Assembly: GCA_964036045.1 (NCBI GenBank)
Contig: OZ038385.1
Coordinates: 15,816,240-15,880,239, forward strand
Origin: Eutreptiella sp. 'Long Island Sound 2002'
Lineage: Eukaryota > Euglenozoa > Euglenophyceae > Eutreptiales > Eutreptiaceae
DNA length: 64,000 nt
Direction of reading: 5' to 3'
The notes below the pieces were generated by a model. The model did not search any database. It had not been told where the DNA came from and worked only from the letters and a program-made list of their open reading frames with translations. Shown here piece after piece: positions 22,927 through 34,832 of the stretch. The position numbers were made by a program, and so were the translations under genes. How positions within the stretch are numbered: the first letter of the stretch is position 1; each line of letters opens with the position of its first letter.

Positions 22927-23536
22927 CCCCCCCCCCCCCTTGTAATAGCTACGCCCTTGTAATAGCTACAGTAGGCGTAGGGACCGTATTAATTTGGTAC
23001 CTAATTTTAATTCGGTACAAATGTAGTGCAGCCGCATAACACATGGGTTTGGTGACAAATTTGCCAGCTACATAGGGTCATGGACACATTTGTTGTGAGC
23101 GTTTGCCCACTTCAACCCACATAGCTCTGATTTGGGGGATATTTGTGTACTGTATCCCCCTTTCTTGCACCAGCTCACCGCAATCTTCTCTTTTTCAACC
23201 TGGGCGTCCAGTGATTTTCACACGTTCCACCGGTGAGCATGTGGATGCCACAATGAAGGGGCCATCAGAGAAGGGGGACCTGTTTGCGGTGTTGGAGTAC
23301 ATGAAGGGTGGGCAGGTGGTCACACACCCCTGTGCCCCCTTTTCAAAAATCGAGTTCTTCATCCGATCACCGTCCCCATCCCCGGAGCTGGAGGTGCACT
23401 CATACCATGCATTCTCTCACGTGTATGTCAGTAGTTGTATGTGTCGTGCGCAAGCCACGCCCTTGTAATAGCTACAGTAGGCGTAGGGACCGTATTAATT
23501 CCGTACTTTGGCGTAGCTATTACAAAGGGGGGGGGG
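22927..23536. mobile_element. C/G-run-terminated TIR element, ~610 bp
   Basis: The left end is a C run followed by TTGTAATAGCTACGCC (22,939-22,954). The right end is GGCGTAGCTATTACAAA then a G run (23,510-23,536), the inverse of the left end. Just inside the left end and again near the right end is a direct repeat, CCTTGTAATAGCTACAGTAG with GCGTAGGGACCGTATTAATT (22,954-22,992 and 23,461-23,500). A clear target-site duplication was not found, so the class is unknown. Confidence 0.6.
23186..23430 (+). CDS. possible exon of unknown protein
   Basis: A frame here reads PVIFTRSTGEHVDATMKGP, SEKGDLFAVLEYMKGG and THPCAPFSKIEFF. Its mix of charged, glycine and aromatic residues looks protein-like and resembles a small SH3-like beta barrel. 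A pyrimidine-rich stretch ending in a CAG lies at about 23,190-23,212. It sits inside the 610-bp TIR element, so it may be captured or element-encoded. No family is claimed. Confidence 0.22.
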
Positions 23537-23539
23537 TAC

Positions 23540-25328
23540 TTGGATAGAGGCATGCATGCCGTGCACGCTCCTTGAAGTGGCCAGGGCCCGAACTGTAGCT
23601 GTTTGTCAATCCTGAGTAGTCAATCCGTAAATCTCACATTCTAGCATCAGGTGTCACCACATCTCAGCTTTTCTGCATCACCGGATGGTCCTCATGTGCA
23701 CAAGCAACATGATTCTTGAGGGGCACGGCAGTGTATCCTCAAATACTCTGGAACACCAGGAGCCCGCATGTGTGTGCTGGAAAATGCATTGGTTAGGAGA
23801 TGTTGACATTCCAAAACCGCCTCCCATGATGCTTTCGGATCCATCCTCACACAACACCTTTTCTTTCGACCATACCGTCTTATTTGATGCAAGATTGGGA
23901 AACTGTAGTGAGATTGCACACAGATGTATGATGACCACAGTCACACCAAGTGCAGCATTTTTATCACATGTGTTTGTGTGCTTCTCATTACAGCAAAGCA
24001 CAAAAGGCTTCAAAAATTTCTCTGAACGTGATCAGAAACAAGTTCCACTGCTTTGCATCTATGGAGGCAAATTTCATAACACAACAAAATTAACCGAAGG
24101 TTGAAAAGGGTGAAAATTATTTGCAAATGCTATCGAAGTAGTAGGAGTATAACACTGACCATTGAAAGTTAAGATTTGTATGGAAATGTGGGGATATTGT
24201 AAACTGTAGTGAAATGCAAATATCATCCCATTGATGCATTTTGATGTGCTCATCTCCGCTTTTGAAATCAGTCATTATAGTGATTCAAAATTCCAACATT
24301 TTCGGCAATGTATTTCAAATTGAGACTATGATTGGCCCATGATCTCAATGTATTTGTTAGGAGGCTTGATGTTTTCTTATGTATTAGATTTTCACATGGT
24401 TGAAGAAGTTCCATTTCGTTGTTGCATTGACTATGGGTCTGACTGCTTGGACAAAATCTAACAGCACCCACGATTACCAGTAGTACCAGTTTTTTCATTG
24501 ATTTTTTGTCTAGGTGTAAGGTAAAATAAGCGACTATTGAGGTTATGGAGCCGAGAACGAGTTTTTGGTTCATACTGTTTGATCGTTTTGTTGCAAAAAG
24601 ATGTTATCTCCGTCTCAATTTGAGTGTTGATTGTTCATAGTCTTTGTGTTTCATTAGAACGGAAAGTTGGGTTGCAGTTGGGGACTGCTTAGCAGCAAAG
24701 GTAATCAATTGGTTATTTTTGAGCATACAAAATAAAATTTTCCTCTCTATTATGTTTGCAATTGGCATTTTTTTTTTCATCGGCATACGAACAATTCCAA
24801 GAGAGTGCGCATTTGGCTTACTTTTTTTCCGAACCATGAATTTTGCAATTTTTAACCGTGGATGTCAATTCTTTGTTACGTCTAGCTGCATTGCTATATT
24901 GAAATAGAAGGATTACGCGCAAGCAACGTGCTCATCATTTATGATACCATTTTCATCCAATGAAAACTTCCCTCTTTTGGTCATGCGTATTTGCCAGATT
25001 TTGGGTGTACTACGGTTTCTTTACAAACCAGTTAAAAACATAATGTAAAACGACCGCTACGCAAGCTAATAATGTGCAGTCGGGGCAACGCGGTGCGATC
25101 GATGATAGCAGGCAAGAATTGTTACATCTGAGGTGGAATCGTGGAATGAAAATTACAAGCTCAAACATTTAAAGTTCCACATGCTGCGAGCAAGTTGCTT
25201 GTTTACTTCCGCACCGTGCGCAGTTGCCCTACAAATTCTTAGGTACGATGGTGAGATTTTGAAAGGTTTATGGAATTGCTTAATTAAAACTGCTTGATGG
25301 ATATGCAGCAAAATCGTTTCCATACATG
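23540..25328. other. AT-rich gene-free stretch
   Basis: Base composition shifts to clearly AT-rich, and the G tracts typical of the rest of the window disappear. No domain, tRNA or repeat was recognised. Confidence 0.5.
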
Positions 25329-25336
25329 TTCAAGAT

Positions 25337-25775
25337 TAAGGTTCGGAATCGGTTTTACCAATTAATCGGATAATCGGATTAATTGGATTAATTGGGTCTA
25401 ATGCGACAAATAATCGGTAAAACTGATTATTTTAAAAACTGGTATAAACCAATTAATCGGACAAGTTATGTATGAAAAAGAAATATTTCGTTGATACACC
25501 ATGAAATGTTTCTTATCAAAAACCAGAAGATTTTGCAAAATCACAGGCAATTTGGGATAAAAGTCAAAGGTTTAGCATGTCTTTGACCTCTATTTTCCTG
25601 TTTACTATCTCTTAGGTAAAATTTCACGGCTTTTCGGCAATAATTGCATTTTGTAGAGACAACAATCGAAAATGACCGATTATTTTTATGTGATATAATC
25701 GGAATAATTGGTTATTTTTATAGAAATAATTGAAAACAATCGGTTACTTTTGCATGAAACCAATTCCGAACCTTA
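25337..25775. mobile_element. hAT-type MITE, copy 1 (439 bp)
   Basis: Terminal inverted repeats TAAGGTTCGGAATCGGTT (left) and AACCAATTCCGAACCTTA (right) are flanked by a perfect 8-bp duplication, TTCAAGAT, at 25,329-25,336 and 25,776-25,783. An 8-bp duplication and a TIR starting with a TAAGG-like word are hAT superfamily traits. The interior is AT-rich with repeated AATCGG / CGGTTATTTT words on both strands and has no transposase frame, so it is non-autonomous. Confidence 0.88.
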
Positions 25776-26788
25776 TTCAAGATGCATTTGTCCAAAAGAA
25801 AAGTAAAGAGGTGGTTTGTGAAGGTTTTTACGATATCCATGGTACAAAAGAGGGTGTGCTAGGTAAGCGAGAATATACATAAACATACCTCATCCTTTGG
25901 TTTAGCTGTGCTGTCGGATGAGCACGCCGGTAGCTATGGATGCTGTTTTGAAGCGACTAATAGAACGAGGGGCAAGCAAGAAATATCGGGTTCCAGACAA
26001 CACTTGGGAAAGTCTACAACAAGCACCTGAATAGATGTCATCTGAGACATGAGTTGCCATTAATGTCTTTATGAATTTAGGCAATCATGCATCGTTGGAT
26101 GACTTAACACAACACGTTGCCCCAATGTTCACTCGTTCAAGCACATCCATGTAGCACTGCTGCATTTTGAAGCGTGGCAAAACTTTGCACTTCCAACATG
26201 GTGTGAAACTTTTACAGGATGAAGCAACTTCCCACTAGTACGTAGCAGTTTGCCAGATCGGCGTGCATACCGTCGTGCACATGGGGCCCAGCGTTGTCCT
26301 TGAACAAGAGCGCTACTTCCGAGTTGCCGGGCCCATACTACCCCTCCTCCGTTGCCTTTTCCGTCACACCCATGTCTGCTGCCTCCACATCGCCCTCTGC
26401 ACCGGCCGATGTATGTGCCCACTCTGGCCTTGGAGGGAAAGGCGCAAGGGGTTGCTCACTTGCAGCCTCCTTACCCGTAGCTTCCGCCGCCTCTAGCCGG
26501 GCTCTGAGGTTGCCCAGCAACCAGGCCTCATTGATGCTTGTGGCCATGTCCATGGCGCACTCCAACCCAACAGAACACGCCTCTCCTAACTGCACCAGCC
26601 GCCAACTCCCCAACTCCCACACCGATTCAGCTAGCCGTACAGCCGGTTCACACGCTGCACCTATTGTCACTCCCAAGCCCCCCCGTGCTTTGCTCCCTTG
26701 CGCGGCACGCTCCCGCACTGCGGTTCCACCTTCCCCATCGTCACTAGGCTAGTCTCCCACATCGGCACCAGCCGTGGGGCTTAGTGTT

Positions 26789-27214
26789 TAGGTTCGGAAC
26801 CGGTTTTACCAATTAATCGGAAAAACCGGTTATCGGTAATAATCGGAGGTGATTTTCAAAACAATTGGCACAACCGGTTATTTTAAAGCCTGATTTAAAC
26901 CAATTAATCGGAATGGTTCCAAATTTTTTGGGTTCTTTTCGGCCGTACATTTTGTCCAATTTTTGCACAAAACCGAGCGTTTGGTAGCAATAAACGATGG
27001 CCGATGTTGAACTACAACATTCGACGTAGTTTTGATCACCGTGCTCCGACTTGCATGGGCTCTCTGCTGCCAATGGCAAGATTTTGGTTAGTACAGGGCA
27101 ATTAATCAGAAAAACCGGTTATTTTGAAAACTATCAATCGGCAAAACCGGTCATTTTTATAAAAATAGTCGTTTAAAACCGGTTATTTTCAAAACTACCA
27201 GCTTCCAAACCTTA
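26789..27214. mobile_element. hAT-type MITE, copy 2 (426 bp)
   Basis: The left end TAGGTTCGGAACCGGTTTTA matches copy 1, and the right end is CTTCCAAACCTTA. Flanks TTAGTGTT (26,781-26,788) and TCAGTGTT (27,215-27,222) match at 7 of 8 bases, as expected for an older insertion. AACCGGTTATTTT words recur inside. The central ~200 bp differ from copy 1, and there is no transposase. Confidence 0.85.
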
Positions 27215-27222
27215 TCAGTGTT

Positions 27223-29819
27223 GCACCCTCAGCAGAGGCTTGCCGCGGCTGCATCCGCACCCCGTTGACCGGGACGCTGGTTGCCCCATTGGTGGCAGCG
27301 CGCGTTGCCCCCTTTCGGCCGTCCCCTGCCGGAGAGCAACCAAGTTCTCCTCCAACGGCGCGCATACGTACCTACATGCATGCATAATGTAGGTGAACTA
27401 ATATACCACATTGCTACTGAGACCTATTCATCTACAAGTGTGATGGGCTTAGTAGTAGTAGTTGATGCAATGCTTTGGGCGGGGGACCGCCATGCCTCAA
27501 AAAAAAAAAAGTGTGATGGGCTTAGTATGTATTCATTCTTTAGTCCAACCATTGCAGAAATATGCGACCTATCCTGTTCCGAGCAAAACTTGGCTGTGCG
27601 ACTCGGGACCTTTCGGCATGAGTGTGTCACACTTCTTCTTTGCCAATTGTCATCATACCAACATTTGCGGATTGATAGTGGCACTGATTCTAACTCAGAG
27701 CGCCTCACTTCAAATGATTCATTGTCTCGCTTATATGTTGTGCTTATGTTGGCATGCGTTTTTCTAGTACTGCGCGTCGCGTGCTAGCACCGCCTTGTCT
27801 ACGTACCGGGTCCCGGTTTGACCCGGGAGGGAGGTGGGGCATTATGGTGTCCACATGCTGTCGGGCAGCTTGTGTCATTACAAAGTAAGTTTGACTTTTT
27901 GCCAATGCACAAAGGGCTAATAGAAGTTCAAATTTGATTTTGTTTTTAGTAATAACAGGAAGTAAAAGATGATACTCATGTGCTTTTTTTAACGTGTATG
28001 CAATTCCAATTTTTTTTACACAGCGCCACAGTTTTATTGATAACTAAGGGTCGGATGTTGTGCCAATCAAAAGATTTGCAGATTTGTCACATCTAATGCA
28101 TCATTGGAAACGGCGAGAAATCAGAAAAGTTGCCAAGTGTAGAGGAAAACAGTTTGCCCCTCCCAAATCTACCAATTTGATGTTGAACAGTTTATTGTAC
28201 TTTGAAACACAGAAACCAAATTTTTTTAACGCAACCAATTTATTTTCAATGCAACGTGGCCTTTGCTGCAGTTTGAATTTCCATGGCCAAGTATGGGAGC
28301 CCGTGTGACTATCGTTTTCCTAGTTCTTCTTGACCACGGCTTTGGTGGTCAAAAATGTAATGTGACACGGTTGTGGTGCAATTGTAGAGGGAAAAGGAGG
28401 TTGGACCATGCTTATGTTAATTCCTTTTGCGCATATCAACATTCTGTTTGCAATTGCAACCCAATGCCATCTATTTTGATGTGATTTTCATAATGTTGCT
28501 ATTGCTAGCATGGCTGTTATGCATATCGGTTTGGATCCACCAGTGACCATGTGCCCACCACAATCATTGGTGTTTATACTCGTGGGGTTGACTTTTTTCA
28601 TGCGAAGTACATGTGGGATGGGCATGAGCGAGCATCATGATCTTCTAGCTGCGGCAAAATTTGCACTTGACGCGATGGGTATGGAATGGGTCTCTGTCAG
28701 AATGACGCGGAGGTATACCATATTTTTACTGCACACCACACGCAAGCATGGGCCTGTCCAAGCACTAGAGCCCGTTTGACCATTGTTTTCCTACCTTTTG
28801 GTGTGCTTGCGCAACGATGGGGGGCATTTTGCAATTATGGTAGAAAAGCGCAGTTCTACTTCAGCACTGGATGCTCAGCCTGGTTTCCATGCTTACAATG
28901 TGCAAGCAGGCGCTTGTGCCTTGCCTGTCGGCTTTTGTGTTGCTGTTTCTAATTTTGTTTCATGACGAAGAAACCTATCCATTCTATTCTATAGCATGAA
29001 ACATGACAAATGCTGCAACTCAAACGGGTGGTGCGGAAATGTTTTTTCAAAAGAGGAAACTGACGACGGCTATTAGCTCTGATTCCAGCTATATGTACCT
29101 ACATAGAAGATTGCAAGTTTTTCACGAGTTCGGCTTTGCATTTGCCGTGTGGTATTCGAACAACCGATAATAGTGGCAGGCGCCTGCTCACCAGTGGACC
29201 GGATGTACGTGACAGCCAAGCCAGGATTAGTAGTGGCTGAAAATCACACCAAAACAAAGAGCAGTGGTGCAGTACCAAGCAGAATGTTGTTACGAGCAGG
29301 AGGACTCATCACAAGCATGACGCAGCCCCTCTTTCCCTCTACCATCGGCACACATTCATGCTTTGCCTAGTTTCTGACCATAAAAACCGTGGTCAGAAAA
29401 TTCGGTAAAACTGATGGTCAGACCGGGTCCCTGTGCTTAGACAAGGCAGTGCGCAAGGGCGGGGGGGGGGGGGGTACCGCAGTGTACCATCACATGTAGC
29501 TGCATGCAAGGACAGAAACACAAAGGTGTGTGGCGAACAAACATGGTATCCAAATCCATCAGCTTTGTTGCACGTGGTGCTTAATTGGAATAGTGTGTGC
29601 CGATACGAGGGAAATAATCTTGACAACAAGAATCCTAGGCTCTTGCACGAAACAAATATATATCCAAGGAAGAATCTTCAGTAATTTAAGTAATTAAGTA
29701 ATTCCCAGAGGGCAAAACAGCGCCCGCAATGCAACCTCCAAACTAAGACTGCCATTAGAAGGCAGGAAAAGTGCTGGATGTGTAACCATGGGGCTTTGCT
29801 GGCAAATGATCCCCCACCC

Positions 29820-29863
<44 letters not shown>

Positions 29864-30750
29864 GTGTCTTGCGGGTATGGGGCATACAGGGCTGCTGTCC
29901 CATACCAGCTGCAAATTGACCATGTAGTACGACAAGTGTCCAGTGCAGAGGGGTGGGTCAGAGGGAAGATGGGAGGGACACAGGGAGGGACACAGGGTGG
30001 GTGGCTGCAAATCACTTTCACACAACCAAATGGTCACAATGCGATGAACGGCCCGCTTTCAGGGCCAAAAGATGACTCAACAGTTGGTGAGAGACGGAAT
30101 GTTGCCGCCCAGGAAATTGACGTTCTGGCACTGCCAATGATCGCCACATCCTGACAAATGGTTTCATTTTGGGCTTCAAAAGTAGGGACTGGCATTGCAG
30201 GAAATGGAACAACTGCAATATGTTACCACCTCTCCTCCTCCGTTTTTTTTTGGCATGGCAGCCCCCCACCATAAATAATGAAGCAAAGCGGCCTGACCAC
30301 AGGCTGAGCAGCGAGCCCACGTGTACCAAAGGATAGCTGCAGACATACAGACAGAGCAACTCAGGGTGAGAACCGCTGCATATGAATGCACCATGGGCCT
30401 CAAAAAGTCCCGAAGTATCTGGTGTGAATTGTGGCTGCACATTTCTTGGTGTCTCAGGGGCACAACCAAAAGAAGCAGCTCCGAAGCGCCATGGGAGACG
30501 CAGCACAAATTGCTTCGACTGTGGGCGCCAGATGGCAGGGGCCACAATGTGCATTTGCAATCCCAACAGCAGCGGAAACACCACCACAATGCAAACTTTT
30601 TTGTGATGGCAGCCCCCAGACGGCAGAAGATATGCAGTGACATTTTGAGTGTGCATGTGATTGTGAGTGTGAACATTTTGCGTGTGGCCCAAGACAGCAA
30701 CAGATGGATCACCACAACTTATGCTTATTTGAAAGTGTGGCCGCGGCAGA
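27223..30750. other. mostly AT-rich gene-free stretch
   Basis: No recognised protein. The (TC)n array at 29,823-29,860 and G runs near 29,461 mark a return to GC-rich sequence. A weak direct repeat with AGCCCGTGTGAC...GTTTTCCTA is seen at about 28,299 and 28,767. Confidence 0.5.
29823..29860 (+). repeat. (TC)n microsatellite
   Basis: About 19 uninterrupted TC dinucleotides. Confidence 0.95.
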
Positions 30751-30752
30751 AT

Positions 30753-31011
30753 GGGGGGGTGTTTGGCCGGCGCGCGCCCAGCATGCGACCCCAATGCTCA
30801 ACGCCACAACAAAGAGGTCTAAGGACATAACGGGCAAAAGCTGATGCTCTGCAGCGGACACGCTGAATATATCACCATGTACCAAGCTCAGCTCAGCTGC
30901 CTTCTTGGGGTCCCCATGGTGGGGAGAAATTAATGTGGCTACATAACCCAAGCAAAAAGTGTGGAATAGGGCCCCGTACCCTGCGCACGCCCGGCGCGCT
31001 GACGATCCCCC
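30753..31011. mobile_element. Harbinger-like MITE, ~259 bp
   Basis: The left end is a G run then TGTTTGGCCGGCGCGCGCCC. The right end GCGCACGCCCGGCGCGCTGA runs into ATCCCCC. These ends resemble those of the element at 52,781-53,470. The interior holds a reverse copy of the 20.5-kb tandem repeat unit (about 30,897-30,950). No clean target duplication was seen. Confidence 0.6.
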
Positions 31012-31375
31012 AGTAATGAGCCACAATGTATTTTTTGAGTGTGGCCCTGAGGCTGCAGGATATGTAGCCGCAACCCACATTGTTTGAATGCGGCCTTGAG
31101 ATGGCAATAATGATGCGGCCAGAATCAGCAATGTATCTCACGGAGCCTCAGGCAGATTTTGGCGACGTCCCTCCTGCTTGTCTCAGGACCACACTGAAAT
31201 GAATCGTGGATTGCGGGGGCATACCACCTGCTGCCTCATTGCAATGTGTGTGCATCTGTGCTTAACCCCTGGCACAGAAATGACGGGAATGGATGAGAAG
31301 GAATTCATGCAAAGGACGCAAAGAGACCAGTTGAACCACTTCTGGAGCGACCACTTGGGGGAATGCAGCAGATCA

Positions 31376-31790
31376 CACACATTCCCAGGCAGGGGTTAGG
31401 CTGCCAGACAATGAATGAATCAATGAACGTTTGCAGCAACACGTGCATTCAAACGAGGGCAAAAAAGCTTGAGTGGCTTCAGTACATCACTTGCTGTTTC
31501 CTTCTTTCTGGAACCGTAGAACCTATCCTCCCCCCCCCAAAATGACGGTTCAAAACGATAGTATGGGTCACAAAAAGGCAACGATACGTATGGAACACCG
31601 TCTACTCACAAACATCTCGGGCGACGGCGGTGGCCTTTCTTCCTTGGTCGCCGTTGATGGGCCCCAGTGCATTGGTATGGCACATTTTGTGTGCAGACCC
31701 CTCTCAATGGACTGCATCAATGCATCGTGTCAAAAAGGGGCAGAGCACATGAGAACATTCAGACTCGAAGATTCAGTCAGTCTAAAGACA
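31376..31790 (+). repeat. ~350-400 bp direct duplication, copy 1
   Basis: Starts ACATTCCCAGGCAGGGGTTA, continues with GCAACACGTGCATTCAAACG and GCTTGAGTGGCTTCAGTAC, then after a C run CACAAAAAGGCAACGATACG, and ends near GCACATTTTGTGTGCAGACC. It matches 32,447-32,800 about 1,070 bp downstream, with the first 140 bp nearly identical and the rest more diverged. Confidence 0.85.
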
Positions 31791-32446
31791 GTGTGAACCT
31801 GAACCTGAAAATGAATATGCACAACAGCCCCCGGGAGGATGCGGGGGCGTCGCACACCTGGGGGAATGGCAAAGGAGGGTTACATGTAGCCTGTTGGGCC
31901 ATGGTGCACTTTCGTCCTGTTGTTGAGCAATACATTTGCATGTCCATCTAAGTTTTCAAAGGTTACACGTTGGGGGCCTACTGTTGGCGTCCAATAGCAA
32001 TAGAAATTCTGCTTCTTGAGACTTCGTCCTCCGTTGTCTAAAGCCAAGCAAAGTACAGGAATAGCATGGTGTCTGTCTCTCGAGGACGAGCCCGTGCTGA
32101 GGCACAGCACGCACATGCACATGCGTAATGGATGCATCCGTCGTGGCGCATCAAAAGGACTCATCCTCAGATGCAAACCCTGCACGTCTGTACATTTGTA
32201 GCACGTTCTTGTTACTTCCATCGACTTGCACTGCCCAGCCCAGCCCAGGGCGTGCCCTGCACTGCCCTGATGTTTCCGGTTTTGGTTTTAATTCCGTTGT
32301 CCTGCACTTCACTTTGCTTCCTATTGTAGGTGACCTCCCTGCACTCCCCTGTGTGCAGACAGGACTCCACACCGAATCTGTTTCTTCCAACGTGCCTCAT
32401 ATGTTCGTGTTACACCCTGCATTATTTTCTTTCACTGACCTCGGAC

Positions 32447-32800
32447 ACATTCCCAGGCAGGGGTTAGGCTGCCAGACAATGAATGAATCAATGAACGGTT
32501 GCAGCAACACGTGCATTCAAACGAGGGCAAAAAAGCTTGAGTGGCTTCAGTACACCACTTGCTGTTTCCTTCTTTCTGGCACCGTAGAACCCATGCCCCC
32601 CTCAGCCCCCCCCCCAAAAAAAAAACGGTCGAAAACGATGGTTTGGTCACAAAAAGGCAACGAAACGTACGGAATACCAACTACTCACCAACACGAATGG
32701 GATCTCGGCTGACGGCGGTGCCCTTTCTCCCTTGGTCACTGTAGACGGAGCCCAGTCCATGCACATTTTGTGTGCAAGCAGGCGTACACCGAAGAAAAAA
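32447..32800 (+). repeat. ~350-400 bp direct duplication, copy 2
   Basis: Second copy of 31,376-31,790, with a longer C/A run in the middle. A fragment of the distal end (GCACATTTGGTGTGCAGGCC) recurs at about 32,986, so the unit may have been copied a third time and decayed. Confidence 0.85.
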
Positions 32801-33458
32801 CTTCGTACTGCGAGTCCATTTTTTTTTTGGCAGAGATGATGATCATTAGTTTGACCTGCTGCGATGAAATCACCCAAAAAAGGCGTAATGCAAACAATTG
32901 TTTGGTACTTTGTTGCCAGTACCCATTTGTGGTTGAATGATGCAGCTATTGCAATATGTACAGTCGCCGCTTCCGTATTGGTACGCACATTTGGTGTGCA
33001 GGCCTCTTTCAAAGAATCAAATCAATGCACAAAGCGAACCCCAAGAAGAGTCTGTCTCGGGAGCACGAATGAACACTCATATACGGATGTGCGACAGCTC
33101 ACAGGGGGCTGACTCGAATCGGCCCCAATGCGAACCACCCTCCCACTATCCATCCGGGGGCGGACGGCACCCCATCCCCCCCTCAGAGGGGCATCAAATG
33201 GTCGGTCGGCTGAACTGGATGTCCCCGCCATAGACAATTCCAGCCATTGTTCATCAGCAATTCCGCATACTGCCCGGGTTTCTGCGAGGCGACTGTCCCG
33301 GCGCTTCCGCCAATGTTCTGGTTTGCCTCCCTCCCTAATGGACACTGATCGTTGGCCACACCTTGTGCGTTGCGTGCCGTGACCTCGACTCTACTGGGTA
33401 CGTGGCACACATGCAGGTCAAGGGTCAGTCCCTGGGTGTATCTGCTGACAGCCCCTCA

Positions 33459-34156
33459 GGGGGGGGGTTGGGTTGGGTTGGGTTGGGTCAAGGCCTCGCC
33501 TGGTCGCCTACCCACGGTCCGCGCCGCCTTCCCTGCGGGACCCGACTGGGCGGCCGTACCCGGGTGTCCGGTCACAAGGCCTACCGGACTGTTGACCGCC
33601 CCCAGACCCCGCGGTGGCGCTCGCGGGCGGGAGATGCCGCCGTGCCTGTGTGTATGTGCCCTTGTGTGTCTGAGGGGGGGGGGGGAGGGCTGTGGCACAC
33701 CTGCTTGCTCCATTGTTGTTCGGCGTTGGCGCGGGGAAGTGTGTGCCTGGTGCTCCAGGCCCCGGCAGGGAGGCTGGAGAGCCTGACGCTGAGCCCGCCG
33801 GGGGAGATGTGGGCCTGGGCTCGCAACCTCCACGTCACAAGGACATGCTACCCAACCACTCCACGACTGCCTATTGGCACGGGAAGGCGGTGGTACGTGG
33901 CACGACTGGGGTCAGACCCGCACTCCTTGACTGCCTTAGGCACAGGTGGTGCTGCCTCGCGGGCTGGGTCCGGCTCCCACGGCCGAGGGCGTACCCTGGG
34001 CAGATGGAGGGGCACCAGGGCACAGAGTGTGCTTCCCTGCCCTGGGTGCCACCAGTGCTGGCTGCACTGGCTGCGGCGCTACAGCCCGCGTAGACGAGGG
34101 GGCCCAGAGGGCACCACACCCGAATGGCCTCTCCGTTGAGGAAGGGGGGGGGGGGG
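33459..34156 (+). repeat. G-tract-bounded 0.6-0.7 kb dispersed repeat, copy 1
   Basis: Begins with a G run, then (TTGGG)n and GTCAAGGCCTCGCCTGG. Ends AGGGCACCACACCCGAATGG...GAGGAA and another G run. Copies lie at 48,593-49,118 (+, right end lost) and 60,000-60,591 (-). A frame reading KAYRTVDRPQTPRWRSRAG and SLTLSPPGEMWAWARNLHV stays open in all three, with changes, but no known domain is visible. Confidence 0.85.
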
Positions 34157-34761
34157 CAGGGGTCGGCTGGTGGCTGTCTGGCCTCCAGGGGTCACCCACA
34201 ACTGCACTGGAGTGCACGGGGCTGTGCTGGCCTAGGCGTCTGTGATGAAGTTGGAGGGGCACGTGCACACCTGGAGGTTCCCTGGGCAGGCCGCTCAAGG
34301 GATACCCACAGCGGTCAAGCTGTGAGCCCTTCACAGCCTCCACTTTTAGGCCCTGAGGGCGCCGACTCCGTGCACCCCTCCCGTCGGGGGCGCAGGCTGG
34401 GGGGGGGGGGGGTAGGGTGGTGGATGGGTCTACCTGTTCACTTGTGTGGGAGAGGAGGACCACCTGCTGGGTTACCATGCGGGTCCCAGATCCCAACATA
34501 CTTGTCGCTCGGAGTCCGCTCCCTGAGGGACCTCGATCACCATGTGACGGCCTGCAGTGAGGGTGCGAGGGCATGCGGGGGGGGGGGGGGGGTGCTGGGC
34601 CTGCTTTCGGTCCGGCCCCATTTCTGTTGGGGGGGGTGGGGGCAGCAAAAGGTCTGCTCCCCTGTTTCCTGGTCCCCAAGAGGAACCAGCCCACGGCCTG
34701 CACCCTCGCTTTGTGGTGGCTGAAATTTGGGCCGACAGAGCTCAGGGGGGGGGGGGGGGGT

Positions 34762-34832
34762 GCCATCAAGGCTGTGAGTACGACGGCGTTGGTACTTCCG
34801 GGTGAATGTACGTGGTCGCCTTTTCAGGAGCG
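34762..34832 (-). repeat. dispersed ~70-100 bp repeat, copy 3
   Basis: In reverse orientation this reads AAAAGGCGACCACGTACATT, GGAAGTACCAACGCCGTCG and CCTTGATGGCA, as at 176 and 780. It abuts a G tract at about 34,746-34,760. Confidence 0.6.

Noticed and set aside
26129-26752. Overlapping frames of 97-152 aa, including a helical-looking minus-strand peptide (INEAWLLGNLRARLEAAEAT)
   Set aside because: No recognised family and no supported start or splice site; overlapping frames on both strands make coding uncertain.
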